Assembly: GCF_014205875.1 (NCBI RefSeq)
Contig: NZ_JACHEN010000003.1
Span: 62,001-126,000, forward strand
DNA: 64,000 nucleotides
Direction of reading: 5' to 3'
Origin: Anaerosolibacter carboniphilus
GTDB lineage: Bacteria; Bacillota; Clostridia; Peptostreptococcales; Thermotaleaceae
Part shown: positions 36,735 to 45,319 of the stretch, piece after piece
Layout: every line of letters begins with the position of its first letter
Numbering within the stretch: the stretch's first letter is position 1
Notes under the pieces: generated by a model
What the model was told of the DNA's origin: nothing
Databases searched by the model: none
What the model saw: only the letters and a program-made list of their open reading frames with translations
Translations under genes and position numbers: made by a program

Positions 36735-36801
36735 ACTTCTATTATAATATTCTGATCTTTCCAATGAAACTTGAAATATTTACCTGATCCGCCTTATCAT
36801 A

Positions 36802-37287
36802 TTAAAAAAATATAAACTCGCAGTGCAAAGTCTCTCCCAGATTTAAGATAACCATGGAGTGCTTCTTTTCTCGCCTTTTTACTGTAGGAGATCCAGGATT
36901 AATCATCATAACCCCCTTCTTCGTTTGAAGCAGTGGTTGGTGACTATGGCCAAAAATCAGGATATCTATTGCCATATCTTGAAAAACTTCTAAAGCTCGG
37001 TCTGTTGTTTTTCCTTTCTCTCCATGACCATGAGTAATACCGATTCTATAGTTCTCTAAATTGATGATCAGCTTCTCCTTTAGTTTATACTGAAGTCTCT
37101 CATCATCATTATTGCCTCGGACCGCATATACAGGGGCATAGTTTTCCAGCAAATTTAACAGTCCTTCTTCCTTTACATCGCCACAGTGGATGATGCCGTC
37201 TACACCCTCTAAATATTTAATCACAATTTGTGGCAAATCCAATTTGTCATTCTTTAGATGAGTATCAGCTAAAACAGCAACACGCAT
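36802..37287 (-). CDS. YfcE/MJ0936-type metallophosphoesterase
   Basis: A 161-residue calcineurin-like phosphodiesterase with the full metal-ligand set: VLADTHL, HCGDVKEEG, GNNDDE, ITHGHG and FGHSHQP. It probably hydrolyses a phosphodiester; the natural substrate is unknown. It directly follows queG (stop at 37288), so the two are likely co-transcribed and coupled. Confidence 0.9.
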   Translation of the reverse strand: MRVAVLADTHLKNDKLDLPQIVIKYLEGVDGIIHCGDVKEEGLLNLLENYAPVYAVRGNNDDERLQYKLKEKLIINLENYRIGITHGHGEKGKTTDRALEVFQDMAIDILIFGHSHQPLLQTKKGVMMINPGSPTVKRREKKHSMVILNLGETLHCEFIFF

Positions 37288-38388
37288 TTATTCACCCTCT
37301 AGATACCTTATGATTTCTTTTATGATTTCTTGATCCTTTTCCAATCTCAAATGTTGCTCTAATATAGCTTTTCCTTCCCAACCTATTTTATGAATAGCCC
37401 AAACTGCATATTTCCTTATCATGATGCTATCATCCTTTAAAGCCTCCATGAGATAAGGGAGTAGCCCTGGATCTTTCGCATTTCCTGCTGCAATGATCGC
37501 ATTCCGTCTTAAGTTATTTTTGCCTCGCCATCCAGCTGCAGTGTCCTTATACAACGCTTTAAATTCTTTATTAGACATCTGAATCAGTCTTCCGATGTGT
37601 GGTCGGTGAGTTCTTCCTTCTGGTATAAAATCACCTTTCACCTTATGGGAAATAGGGCGATTGTGAGGACAAACATTCTGGCAGACATCACAACCATAGA
37701 TAGCATTTCCCATTTTTTCTCTTGTTTCTTCTTCAATCTCTTCTTTGGTCTGGGTTATATAGGATAAGCATTTTCGCGCATTCATGCCATACCCATCTTC
37801 TAGGGCACCACCAGGACATGCTTCAATACAAAGATTACATCCTAAACAATTTTCTACCATGGGTTGATCAGGCGTTAGAAAAAGATTTGTCAGTGCATAT
37901 CCTAAAAAAACCCAAGAACCAAAGTCTTTCGTTATGAGCATATTATTTTTTCCGAACCAACCAAGGCCTGCACGATAAGCTACTTCCCGGTCTGATAGAG
38001 GACCCGTATCCACAAATGCTTTATATTCAAAATCACTTATACTCTCCTTAATATAGCTCATGAGCCGTAAAAATTTCTCCATCAACACATGATGATAGTC
38101 TTTCCCCCAGGCACTTCGTGTAATTTCTCCATAAGGCTCCTCCATGGGTGTTTCATCTCCATGATAATATCCGATCCCGATAGCAATAATAGATTTTGCA
38201 TTTTCCATAGTAATCAGAGGGTTCATGCGCTTATCCAGATCATGCTCTTCAAAGCCTGAGAGATGCCCCTTTTTATGTCTCGCTCGTTGTACATTTCCAA
38301 TTCTTTCGAATGGCTCTATTGTAGTAAACCCAATTAAATCAATTCCGATGCTTTTTCCATAACTTCTGATCTTATCCTCGAACATCAT
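37288..38388 (-). CDS. queG: Epoxyqueuosine reductase QueG
   Basis: Cobalamin-dependent reduction of epoxyqueuosine to queuosine in tRNA wobble position 34. It has about 366 residues. The N-terminal domain has IGIGYYHGDE and AFVDTGPLSDREVAYRAGLG. The ferredoxin region has two [4Fe-4S] sets (CLGCNLCIEACP and CDVCQNVCPHNRP). HEAT repeats follow (LLPYLMEALKDDSIMIRKYA). The ATG at 38388 has AGGAG 9 bases upstream; ATGs at 38397 and 38385 are alternatives. The B12 requirement links it loosely to the cobalamin operon. Confidence 0.93.
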   Translation of the reverse strand: MMFEDKIRSYGKSIGIDLIGFTTIEPFERIGNVQRARHKKGHLSGFEEHDLDKRMNPLITMENAKSIIAIGIGYYHGDETPMEEPYGEITRSAWGKDYHHVLMEKFLRLMSYIKESISDFEYKAFVDTGPLSDREVAYRAGLGWFGKNNMLITKDFGSWVFLGYALTNLFLTPDQPMVENCLGCNLCIEACPGGALEDGYGMNARKCLSYITQTKEEIEEETREKMGNAIYGCDVCQNVCPHNRPISHKVKGDFIPEGRTHRPHIGRLIQMSNKEFKALYKDTAAGWRGKNNLRRNAIIAAGNAKDPGLLPYLMEALKDDSIMIRKYAVWAIHKIGWEGKAILEQHLRLEKDQEIIKEIIRYLEGE

Positions 38389-38442
38389 CAACCTCATCTC
38401 CTAATTCCAAAGAGAATCTTCTTTCCATTATATCATGACACG

Positions 38443-38472
38443 ACAAAAAAGAATTGAGTTTCCCCAATCCTT
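38443..38472 (-). terminator. Terminator after lepB (first copy)
   Basis: 8-bp stem AAGGATTG / CAATTCTT with one G-T pair, followed by a six-T run on the minus strand, immediately beyond the stop codon. Confidence 0.8.
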
Positions 38473-39036
38473 TCAATAATCAACTGTAAATGCCTGAACC
38501 TCGTCAAAAGGCCACAGCCGCAGATCTGCTTTTCCTTCAATATTTTTTATTGGCACGAAGCCAAAGTATCGACTGTCATTGCTATCATTTCTATTGTCTC
38601 CCATGACAAACACCATACCTTTAGGTACTTTGCCTTGATCCATATCAAAAGCCCTATCTATATACTGCTCATTCATGATATAATTTTCCTTGATTTCGTT
38701 GCCGTTAACAAATACCTTTCCATCGCGAATCATAAACTCGTCATTTTCCATGGCGATAACCCTTTTGATGAAATATTCCTTTCTTCTTTCCTCAATGGGT
38801 GGATGGAAAATAACAATATCTCCAATCTCCGGTTTATGAAGCAAGTAGCATATTTTATTTACAAACAACTTATCTCGATCTTTTACGGTAGGTGCCATGG
38901 ATTCACCCTGTACCACAGTAAAGCCGAAGACAAACTCTTCGATAATAATTGCAATAAAAACTGCAACCAATATATTTCTTAATATACTAATTATTTTATC
39001 CAGCATCTCATCACACCCTGTACCTTTTTTAATCAT
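38473..39036 (-). CDS. lepB: Signal peptidase I (copy 1)
   Basis: Membrane serine protease that removes Sec signal peptides. It has 187 residues, with one N-terminal helix (ILVAVFIAIIIEEFVFGF), the catalytic Ser46 in VVQGESMAPT, catalytic Lys91 in FIKRVIAMENDE, and the box VMGDNRNDSNDSRYFG. The ATG at 39036 has GGAG three bases upstream; the ATG at 39006 (MLDKII) is an alternative giving a shorter cytoplasmic tail. A second copy lies at 49936-50466. Confidence 0.94.
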   Translation of the reverse strand: MIKKGTGCDEMLDKIISILRNILVAVFIAIIIEEFVFGFTVVQGESMAPTVKDRDKLFVNKICYLLHKPEIGDIVIFHPPIEERRKEYFIKRVIAMENDEFMIRDGKVFVNGNEIKENYIMNEQYIDRAFDMDQGKVPKGMVFVMGDNRNDSNDSRYFGFVPIKNIEGKADLRLWPFDEVQAFTVDY

Positions 39037-39151
39037 TGTCTCCTTTCACTTCGTTTTTTATAACTAAGTGAACAAATACATTTTCAAAAGAAACAATGAA
39101 TCAATTTATTATATGAGCAGGGTATGCTAAAATATTTCTGGAGGTGTAAAA

Positions 39152-39556
39152 ATGATCAAAATAGTTGTACCAGGAAAACCCATCAGCAAATCGAACTTTA
39201 AGCTTCAGAATATCCACGGCCAATTTTGGATGCCAAAACAGGGAAAACATAGTAAATATATCGCTTACGAAAACACAATTGCTGGCCATGTTAATCAACA
39301 ATATGATGGACCACCTCTAGAAGGCAGTGTTATCACTATCATTAAGCTCTTCTTTCCCAATCGAAAGATGGGGGACATCCATAATTATCCAAAAAGTATT
39401 TGTGATGGTATTGAAAAAAGCGGTGTGATTCAAAACGATAAGCAGTTAAAACCCGTCCTCTTATTCGATTATATTGATAAAGATCATCCACGGATTGAAA
39501 TTGAATTATACGAAAGCAGTAAATACAATATTCAATACAGCATTGAAACAAAATAA
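39152..39556 (+). CDS. RusA-like Holliday-junction resolvase
   Basis: A 134-residue protein with the RusA pattern: PGKPISKSN near the start and the acidic active-site block MGDIHNYPKSICDGIEKSGV followed by IQNDKQLK. RusA proteins resolve four-way junctions and mostly come from prophages, but no phage gene surrounds this one. The SD GGAGGTG is 5 bases before the ATG. It is convergent with the ZIP gene, ending 4 bases from its stop. Confidence 0.82.
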   Translation: MIKIVVPGKPISKSNFKLQNIHGQFWMPKQGKHSKYIAYENTIAGHVNQQYDGPPLEGSVITIIKLFFPNRKMGDIHNYPKSICDGIEKSGVIQNDKQLKPVLLFDYIDKDHPRIEIELYESSKYNIQYSIETK

Positions 39557-39560
39557 GCCT

Positions 39561-40304
39561 TTAAAATCCTTTCAGCTTGTATTCGATCAAGAGCATACCT
39601 ATAAAACCAATAATTACACCAAAGGTAGCACCTAATTGATTGCCATGGCAGTGACTCTCCGGGATTAATTCATGGGATACCACATAATACATTGCCCCGG
39701 CGGCCATAGCCAGCGTAAATGTCATATATGGCTGTATGAATCTCCCTGCCAGAATTCCTACAGTAGCTGCTATAGGCTCTCCAATCCCTGCAAAAAATGC
39801 AAAGGCTATAGCCTTAAATTTCGAATAACCTTTTTCAATCAGTGGTGCAGCCACCACCAGACCTTCTGGTACATTTTGAATTCCAATGGCCATGGCTAAT
39901 ACCAGTCCCATGTTTGCCTTCCCAGAAGCATAGCCTATGCCAATGGCGAATCCTTCTGGGATATTGTGTATGGCAATGGCAGCTGTCATCATAATCGTTT
40001 TTCTCAGGGTTTTGCTATTAAAATCCGTCCCCCTCACCTGACCTATATTAATATTCGGTGTCACTTTCTCAATAAAGGCTAAGACGATGGCTCCTGATAA
40101 TAGTCCTGCAATGACTTGTTTGATCCCACCCATCTCCAGTGCAGGTAAAACAAGACTAAAAGATGCAGCAAACAACATAATGCCCGCAGCAAATCCTAAG
40201 ATAATATCCTCGAATTTTTTCGTAATCCTTTTTACAAAAATGAGGGGCAAAGCACCAATACCAGTACAAGCACCAGCCAATATACTCGCAATATATCCGT
40301 TCAC
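39561..40304 (-). CDS. ZIP-family divalent metal transporter
   Basis: A 247-residue, about eight-helix membrane protein. AGACTGIGALPLIF opens it. The metal-binding helices IAIHNIPEGFAIGIGY and IGIQNVPEGLVVAAPL carry the conserved HNxPEG motif. It may import Zn, Fe or Mn. I chose a GTG start at 40304 with AAGGAG 8 bases upstream. An ATG at 40391 would add a charged 29-residue tail with the SD only one base away. Confidence 0.88.
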   Translation of the reverse strand: MNGYIASILAGACTGIGALPLIFVKRITKKFEDIILGFAAGIMLFAASFSLVLPALEMGGIKQVIAGLLSGAIVLAFIEKVTPNINIGQVRGTDFNSKTLRKTIMMTAAIAIHNIPEGFAIGIGYASGKANMGLVLAMAIGIQNVPEGLVVAAPLIEKGYSKFKAIAFAFFAGIGEPIAATVGILAGRFIQPYMTFTLAMAAGAMYYVVSHELIPESHCHGNQLGATFGVIIGFIGMLLIEYKLKGF

Positions 40305-40414
40305 CAGACCCACTCCTTCATCGTTATTCTTTACGCATATATTGCTGATCATTTTACTTCTATTATTTTTTACGATAGTTAGCTCTCTCATACTCCTGTA
40401 GCGATAACCTTAGC

Positions 40415-40447
40415 AAAGAAAAAAAGAATAAGGCATTCCTTATTCTT
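40415..40447 (-). terminator. Terminator after endonuclease IV gene
   Basis: Perfect 10-bp stem AAGAATAAGG / CCTTATTCTT with 4-base loop, then TTTTTCTTT on the minus strand. Confidence 0.88.
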
Positions 40448-40454
40448 CTAACTA

Positions 40455-41291
40455 TTATTTATTTAACTCGCTTCTCAGCATCTTGATTTCATCTCTGTAT
40501 CCTTCCACTTCATTGGGTGTTTCTAAAAAAACAGGTAACTCTTTTATGGCAGGATGCTTGATAAACTCCACAATAGCTCTAAGTCCAATGGTACCTTCTC
40601 CGATTTTTGCGTGTCGATCCTTATGGCTAGCAAAGGGCATCATGCTGTCATTGAGATGGATTGCCTTTAGCTTAGACAAGCCTACAATTCTTTCGAATCG
40701 CAGCAATACACTGTCCAACTGCTCCACAATATCATAGCCAGCACTATACAAATGGCAAGTATCCAGACAAACACCCACTAAATTCTTATGGTGTACCTGA
40801 TCTATTATTGCTCCCAATTCCTCAAATTGACTCCCAATCTCCGTTCCTTTCCCAGCCATTCCCTCCAATAAAACCATAGTATTCTCTTCTCCAATCAGAA
40901 CGTCATTGAGTCCCTGGGCAATCCGATCAATTCCATATTCTACTCCCTTTTGCACATGACTTCCAGGATGAAGCACGATATAGCTGCAGCTTTCCATATG
41001 CTGTAGTCTGTCTAGATCATCCCGCAACAGCCGTTTTCCAAGCTCCCATATGTCCTCATCACCTGACGCCAAATTGTATGTGTAAGGCGCATGGGCTAGT
41101 AACGAAGCAAACCCATGGACTTTACTTATTTCGTCCAGCCTCTGAATATCGTCTATATTTAAAGCTTTTGCCTTACCACCCCTTGGATTTCTTGTAAAAA
41201 ACTGAAATGTATTGGCACCGATTGAAATCGCTTCTTTAGCAGCTTTTTCATATCCCTTTGATATAGTTAAATGAGCACCTATTTGTAACAT
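40455..41291 (-). CDS. nfo: Endonuclease IV (AP endonuclease)
   Basis: Trinuclear-zinc AP endonuclease of base excision repair, 278 residues. IGAHLTISKGYEKAAKEA, ANTFQFFTRNPRGGKAK, LAHAPYTYNLAS, VLHPGSHV, VCLDTCHLYSAGYD, HLNDSMMPFASHKDRHAKIG and FLETPNE give the full ligand set. The ATG at 41291 has GGAGG 7 bases upstream. Confidence 0.96.
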   Translation of the reverse strand: MLQIGAHLTISKGYEKAAKEAISIGANTFQFFTRNPRGGKAKALNIDDIQRLDEISKVHGFASLLAHAPYTYNLASGDEDIWELGKRLLRDDLDRLQHMESCSYIVLHPGSHVQKGVEYGIDRIAQGLNDVLIGEENTMVLLEGMAGKGTEIGSQFEELGAIIDQVHHKNLVGVCLDTCHLYSAGYDIVEQLDSVLLRFERIVGLSKLKAIHLNDSMMPFASHKDRHAKIGEGTIGLRAIVEFIKHPAIKELPVFLETPNEVEGYRDEIKMLRSELNK

Positions 41292-41313
41292 CACGCCACC
41301 TCCCACAAAGCTT

Positions 41314-41784
41314 TTATCTCAATGTTTTAAACAGAAAAATAGCCATTATAAAAAATGCAATGGATATATTGATCGTCATTCCTAAAATATACCCTACGAT
41401 CCCGCCAAATCCAGCCTTAACGGAAGCCTTTAATGCTTTTCCCCCAAACATCTCCCCTAAAAGCATCCCAATAAACTGACCTAAAAACAATCCTGGTACA
41501 TTCAGTATAAAAGCACCTACCACTGCACCCACAAGTCCTCCAATGATTCCAAATTTTGTAGCACCAAATTTTTTAGCTGTTACCATACTCGATAGATAGT
41601 CTAATATAAAGGATATTAGCATTAATACCCCAAAAACAACGATCCAGCCAATGCTGATTTTTTCGAACTGTGTAAAAACTCCATAGAACAAAGTAGATAA
41701 AAACATCAGTCCAATGCCTGGGAGTCCTGGAACAATGGCCCCAATGAAACCAATTGCCATAATGATAATCGTAAGTATCAGCAT
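41314..41784 (-). CDS. DUF456 membrane protein
   Basis: A 156-residue hydrophobic protein with about four membrane segments and glycine-rich turns: GAIVPGLPGIGLMF, YLSSMVTAKKFGATKFGIIG, GLVGAVVGAFILNVPGLFLG and GEMFGGKALKASVKAGFGG. The pattern is that of DUF456, function unknown. It ends 22 bases before nfo and may share its transcript. Confidence 0.85.
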   Translation of the reverse strand: MLILTIIIMAIGFIGAIVPGLPGIGLMFLSTLFYGVFTQFEKISIGWIVVFGVLMLISFILDYLSSMVTAKKFGATKFGIIGGLVGAVVGAFILNVPGLFLGQFIGMLLGEMFGGKALKASVKAGFGGIVGYILGMTINISIAFFIMAIFLFKTLR

Positions 41785-41880
41785 ATGTCCGCCCCCCCAT
41801 TATTTGAAGTTTTATTTCAAAATACCATGTTCTTTTTTAAAAATCTACCATTATAAATCTATACCGAAATGTAAAATTGT

Positions 41881-41914
41881 AAAGACTTATGCAAAAGTCA
41901 CATAAGTCTTTTAT
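41881..41914 (-). terminator. Terminator after the ArsR-type regulator gene
   Basis: Perfect 10-bp stem AAGACTTATG / CATAAGTCTT with 9-base loop. The tail on the minus strand is TACAATTTT; on the plus strand it is T-rich too. Confidence 0.7.
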
Positions 41915-41924
41915 TATTATTGCC

Positions 41925-42500
41925 CTATTTCTTTTTTTTCACCCTTGGAATCGTCAAAGTTGAAATAGAATATGCCTTTGTCCCTTGTCGGGATTTATCC
42001 TTTTTATCCTTGATATAGCCTTCTAATGTCTCTTTTAGTATATCTTGTAGTTCTTCTGTCTCTTCAATCGTCAGATAATAATCATTATAGTGAAGCATTC
42101 TTTTTGGATAAATTGAGTCATTGGCATTTTCAATGGCACGATAGAAATCATTGCTAATGTTTTCGAATATGGAAATGGAGGCTTGGTTAATGGATTCCAT
42201 TACACTCTTTTCTCCGGTATTCATAATGCTTCGATCAATCACAAAAGTTTTCGCCGCTGGACGATAGTATTTCTCTATAATTCCAGACTTTACCTTTTCA
42301 TCAATTAGCTCCAGGATACCGACTTTTTGAAGGGTTTTGATATGATAGTTAATTTTGGCATGAGGTTCTCCCATACGATCTGCGATCTGTTTTGCCGTGG
42401 CAGGCTGATCCTCTTCAAAACACTCAATAATTTCTATACGATAAGGATGAGAAATCGCCTTTATTTGATCCAATTCCCGCAACACCAATATATCTTTCAT
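41925..42500 (-). CDS. ArsR-type winged-helix transcriptional regulator
   Basis: A 191-residue regulator. The N-terminal winged helix spans residues ~10-75: IKAISHPYRIEIIECFEED, ATAKQIADRMGEPHAKINYH and IKTLQKVGILELI. The C-terminal region is helical and K-rich at the end. There are no metal-binding cysteines, so the signal is unknown. A near-perfect promoter and a dyad operator lie directly upstream, suggesting autoregulation. Confidence 0.85.
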   Translation of the reverse strand: MKDILVLRELDQIKAISHPYRIEIIECFEEDQPATAKQIADRMGEPHAKINYHIKTLQKVGILELIDEKVKSGIIEKYYRPAAKTFVIDRSIMNTGEKSVMESINQASISIFENISNDFYRAIENANDSIYPKRMLHYNDYYLTIEETEELQDILKETLEGYIKDKKDKSRQGTKAYSISTLTIPRVKKKK

Positions 42501-42540
42501 ATAATCTCCTCTATTCTTTTTGATATTAAGCGTTTTGCAA

Positions 42541-42564
42541 AATTGTTAACATATCGTAACAATT
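42541..42564. promoter_or_regulatory. Dyad operator at the start site of the ArsR-type regulator gene
   Basis: Perfect arms AATTGTTA / TAACAATT separated by 8 bases, placed just downstream of the -10, where a bound repressor would block initiation. Confidence 0.6.
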
Positions 42565-42570
42565 GTATAT

Positions 42571-42599
42571 ATTATATACTTTTTCTACATCCTTGTCAA
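42571..42599 (-). promoter_or_regulatory. Consensus sigma-A promoter of the ArsR-type regulator gene
   Basis: TTGACA (42594-42599), 17-base spacer, TATAAT (42571-42576) on the minus strand, an exact match to the consensus. Confidence 0.92.
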
Positions 42600-42629
42600 A
42601 ATCCTTTGTAAGCTTTTATCGTTCCTTTA

Positions 42630-44309
42630 TTATGCTTCCATAATAAAATAAGTAATGTCGTCATCATATTCTGATCCTGATGCAATTTGTTTTATTTCAT
42701 TCAGTATTCCCTGACTTAACACTTTCAAATCCTTGTCTCGGTTCGCCAAAAGGATACGAATCAGATCTTTTTGCTCTATTAAGGTACTATTCTTGAAATT
42801 CTCTACTAAACCATCGGTATAAAAAATCACCCGATCACCTTTTTCCATCTGGATATCAGCTTTTTTATATTCTGGTGTATAGAAGTCACCAAAACGACAA
42901 ATGGGAAAACCAGTGCTCTCACTTAAGGTAACGATCTCTCCACTTTTCCTTACAAGAATCGGCAATACATTAATTCCACCGCTACAGTAGGATAATAGAC
43001 GGGACTTCGTATTAAAAATAGCATGAAACATAACCACATGCATCTCTATAGGAAATTCCGATTTATTAAATTCTCTGTAAAAATGCCCCAAGGTTTTATG
43101 AGGCGCCAATGCATTCACTGCACGCTCTTGAGCCCCCGTCGGTTTAATGATTCGGTCTGCCACCACTGTCATCATAGCAGCAGACACGCCATGACCTGCC
43201 ACATCGGCAATATACATTCCCAGATTCTCTTCATCAATAACATATATTCCATAAAAATCTCCGCTTAACCGTTCACAAGGAATATACTCTGACACAAACT
43301 GAGTACTATAGATATTTAACTCCTTGGCGGGGAGCATGGATTCTTGAATTTTTTTTGCATATTCTAAATCCTCAATCATCTTCGCATTAATTTTATGAAC
43401 CTCAGACGTTCTTCGCTCCACGATTTTTTCTAGGTTTTCTGCGTAGAGCTTGATTTTCTTCTTTGCATTGCTCAGTTCTACATAAGGCTTGTCTAAATTG
43501 TATATGAATATCCCCCTGCTGATTAGATACAGGCCTAAAACTTTATAAATGTGTCCTAGCATATTATAAGTATCATAAACACTTTTATACACTGTAAATG
43601 CTGCCTCTGCAAAAACGCTGACAATGAGACCCGCTGCTACCAACATGAAAACCCGATCCCTTGTCAAATGGTAATCACGAATATATAAGATCGAAGCAAT
43701 CGCAAAAATTACTAAAATAAAATATTCCAGATTTATCTTGAGTTCTGTCAATCCTTGACCTTCAATAAATAATGGTGGAAAACTGTCTAAATGAACCGTC
43801 ACTACATAGGAGATTAAAACAGAAACAATAATACTACCCCATAGAAAATAACTCCTGCTTAATCTGGTTTTGTAATTATATGGAACCAGCCCAGCAACCA
43901 ATAAACCCATAGCAAAGATCAATCTTCCTATAATCCAAAAAGTCGTTGCCTTAGGTATAGAGCTGTTTGTAAAGAATACTGGCATCCCATTGTATCCCAT
44001 CGTATGAAAAAAATCCAACCATCCAGTGATAAAAAAAACGGCTGAATACACAAGCAGTCTCAGACGGTTATTTTTCTGATATGTATAGTATGTAAGAATA
44101 AAAGATGTAAAGCTAATAATGATGCTAAGGGATTCCAATATAAGGTGATAGGTAAGAAAGGTGACATTACCAAGCACACTGTAAATATATGTTTCCAGCA
44201 TCCCTACAATTTGATATATGAACAAGGATCCTAGAAAGATTAGTGCTAAATAAATATATCTTAAATCGATTGACTTTTTATTCTCCTTAATACTTAGCAA
44301 AGGATTCAA
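42630..44309 (-). CDS. Membrane sensor (MASE3-like) fused to PP2C/SpoIIE phosphatase
   Basis: A 559-residue signalling protein. Residues ~15-280 contain about eight hydrophobic helices; the segments GWLDFFHTMGYNGMPVF and ATTFWIIGRLIFAMGLL resemble the MASE3 sensor domain. A coiled-coil linker (YAENLEKIVERRTSEVHK) follows. The C-terminal PP2C-type domain has RLSGDFYGIYVIDE, YIADVAGHGVSAAMMTVV, YCSGGINVLPILV, VIFYTDGLVENF and YDDDITYFIM, so all metal-binding aspartates are present. It would dephosphorylate a serine-phosphorylated partner (anti-anti-sigma type); no partner is nearby. Confidence 0.88.
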   Translation of the reverse strand: MNPLLSIKENKKSIDLRYIYLALIFLGSLFIYQIVGMLETYIYSVLGNVTFLTYHLILESLSIIISFTSFILTYYTYQKNNRLRLLVYSAVFFITGWLDFFHTMGYNGMPVFFTNSSIPKATTFWIIGRLIFAMGLLVAGLVPYNYKTRLSRSYFLWGSIIVSVLISYVVTVHLDSFPPLFIEGQGLTELKINLEYFILVIFAIASILYIRDYHLTRDRVFMLVAAGLIVSVFAEAAFTVYKSVYDTYNMLGHIYKVLGLYLISRGIFIYNLDKPYVELSNAKKKIKLYAENLEKIVERRTSEVHKINAKMIEDLEYAKKIQESMLPAKELNIYSTQFVSEYIPCERLSGDFYGIYVIDEENLGMYIADVAGHGVSAAMMTVVADRIIKPTGAQERAVNALAPHKTLGHFYREFNKSEFPIEMHVVMFHAIFNTKSRLLSYCSGGINVLPILVRKSGEIVTLSESTGFPICRFGDFYTPEYKKADIQMEKGDRVIFYTDGLVENFKNSTLIEQKDLIRILLANRDKDLKVLSQGILNEIKQIASGSEYDDDITYFIMEA

Positions 44310-44434
44310 CTCCGTTTCGATAATCTTTATTATTTAAGCTTTCTACATGAAACGTCATAATCCTTCAATATTTTAAAATTATTCCGTTCCTCATCCTTGA
44401 ATATTATGTCGAAATCATTTGTAAAAACCTCTAT

Positions 44435-45301
44435 CTAGGTAGCAACAATTGGCTTGAATATACCTACCACCTCATATTTTTCAGGAATTCTGAGGTTCGC
44501 AGTCTCAATCGATGATAGCTTTTTCCATGTACCCCTGACTCCTTCATTGGCTGCTAGCAATTGAAAATAGAGCATGACAATCCCTCCATCAATTCTGTTC
44601 ATATTGACAGATAAAAGCCCCCCAATAGATTCTTTTTTTACACATAGTATCATGTTCTCATTATGTAAAACAAATTTCCAAGGCTGCTGATTAGCCCAGG
44701 ACGGAGCTAAACGAACCACATCAATAATCCTTTTATATCTTTCAGACCATTTGCTTGCTCTTTCCGCCTTCCATTCTCTTCCCCATATGAGTTCTTCAAT
44801 CTCTTTCCTTGGGATGCCCTGATGTTCTACCTGCTTTATCATCTTATCTGCAAAATTTTCTTTTTCGTAGCCGACAGGTGTTACTGCAAGGATCACCTTG
44901 GTTTCATCGCGAATATTTAAAACTTCCTTTATTTTGTCATGATAATGGAATACCTCCGTCCAGCAAGTACCGATCTTTTCCTCCTGGGCTTTGATCATCA
45001 GTTGTTCCATACGATATCCTAGGTTTTCCAAAAATCCTTCTTTTCTTTCTGAAACAGAAACAATATAGTGGGGCGCATCGAATACAATCCCAAAATAACC
45101 AGCATAGCCATGTATTTTTTTTGCAAAGACAGCGCCTTGATGGATCAACCTAAATTGTACATCGATATCTTTGTACAAGGGTATAGATGTATTTCCTGCG
45201 TCCACCAGTTGAGTTAATCGATTATGGGACACTTCCCTTTTATCGAAATTTCGTATAGAGCTTCTACGCTTTAGGATTTCATTAATATTCACTTCCTCCA
45301 C
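44435..45301 (-). CDS. Nitroreductase-family protein (TM1586-like)
   Basis: A 288-residue FMN-dependent nitroreductase-fold protein. ILKRRSSIRNFDKREVSHNR gives the FMN-binding N-terminus, NLGYRMEQLMIKAQEEKIGTCW the central helix, and LAPSWANQQPWKFVL the second flavin-contact segment. These appear in the two-module, single-chain arrangement of the putative TM nitroreductase family. The start is uncertain: GTG at 45301 was taken, since GGAGG lies only two bases before the next GTG. The substrate is unknown. Confidence 0.75.
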   Translation of the reverse strand: MEEVNINEILKRRSSIRNFDKREVSHNRLTQLVDAGNTSIPLYKDIDVQFRLIHQGAVFAKKIHGYAGYFGIVFDAPHYIVSVSERKEGFLENLGYRMEQLMIKAQEEKIGTCWTEVFHYHDKIKEVLNIRDETKVILAVTPVGYEKENFADKMIKQVEHQGIPRKEIEELIWGREWKAERASKWSERYKRIIDVVRLAPSWANQQPWKFVLHNENMILCVKKESIGGLLSVNMNRIDGGIVMLYFQLLAANEGVRGTWKKLSSIETANLRIPEKYEVVGIFKPIVAT

Positions 45302-45319
45302 CCCTTAACGCTTGATTTT

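Noticed and set aside
39152-39556. Prophage remnant around the RusA-like gene
   Set aside because: Neighbours (lepB, ZIP transporter, endonuclease IV) are chromosomal and there are no integrase, terminase or att-like repeats.
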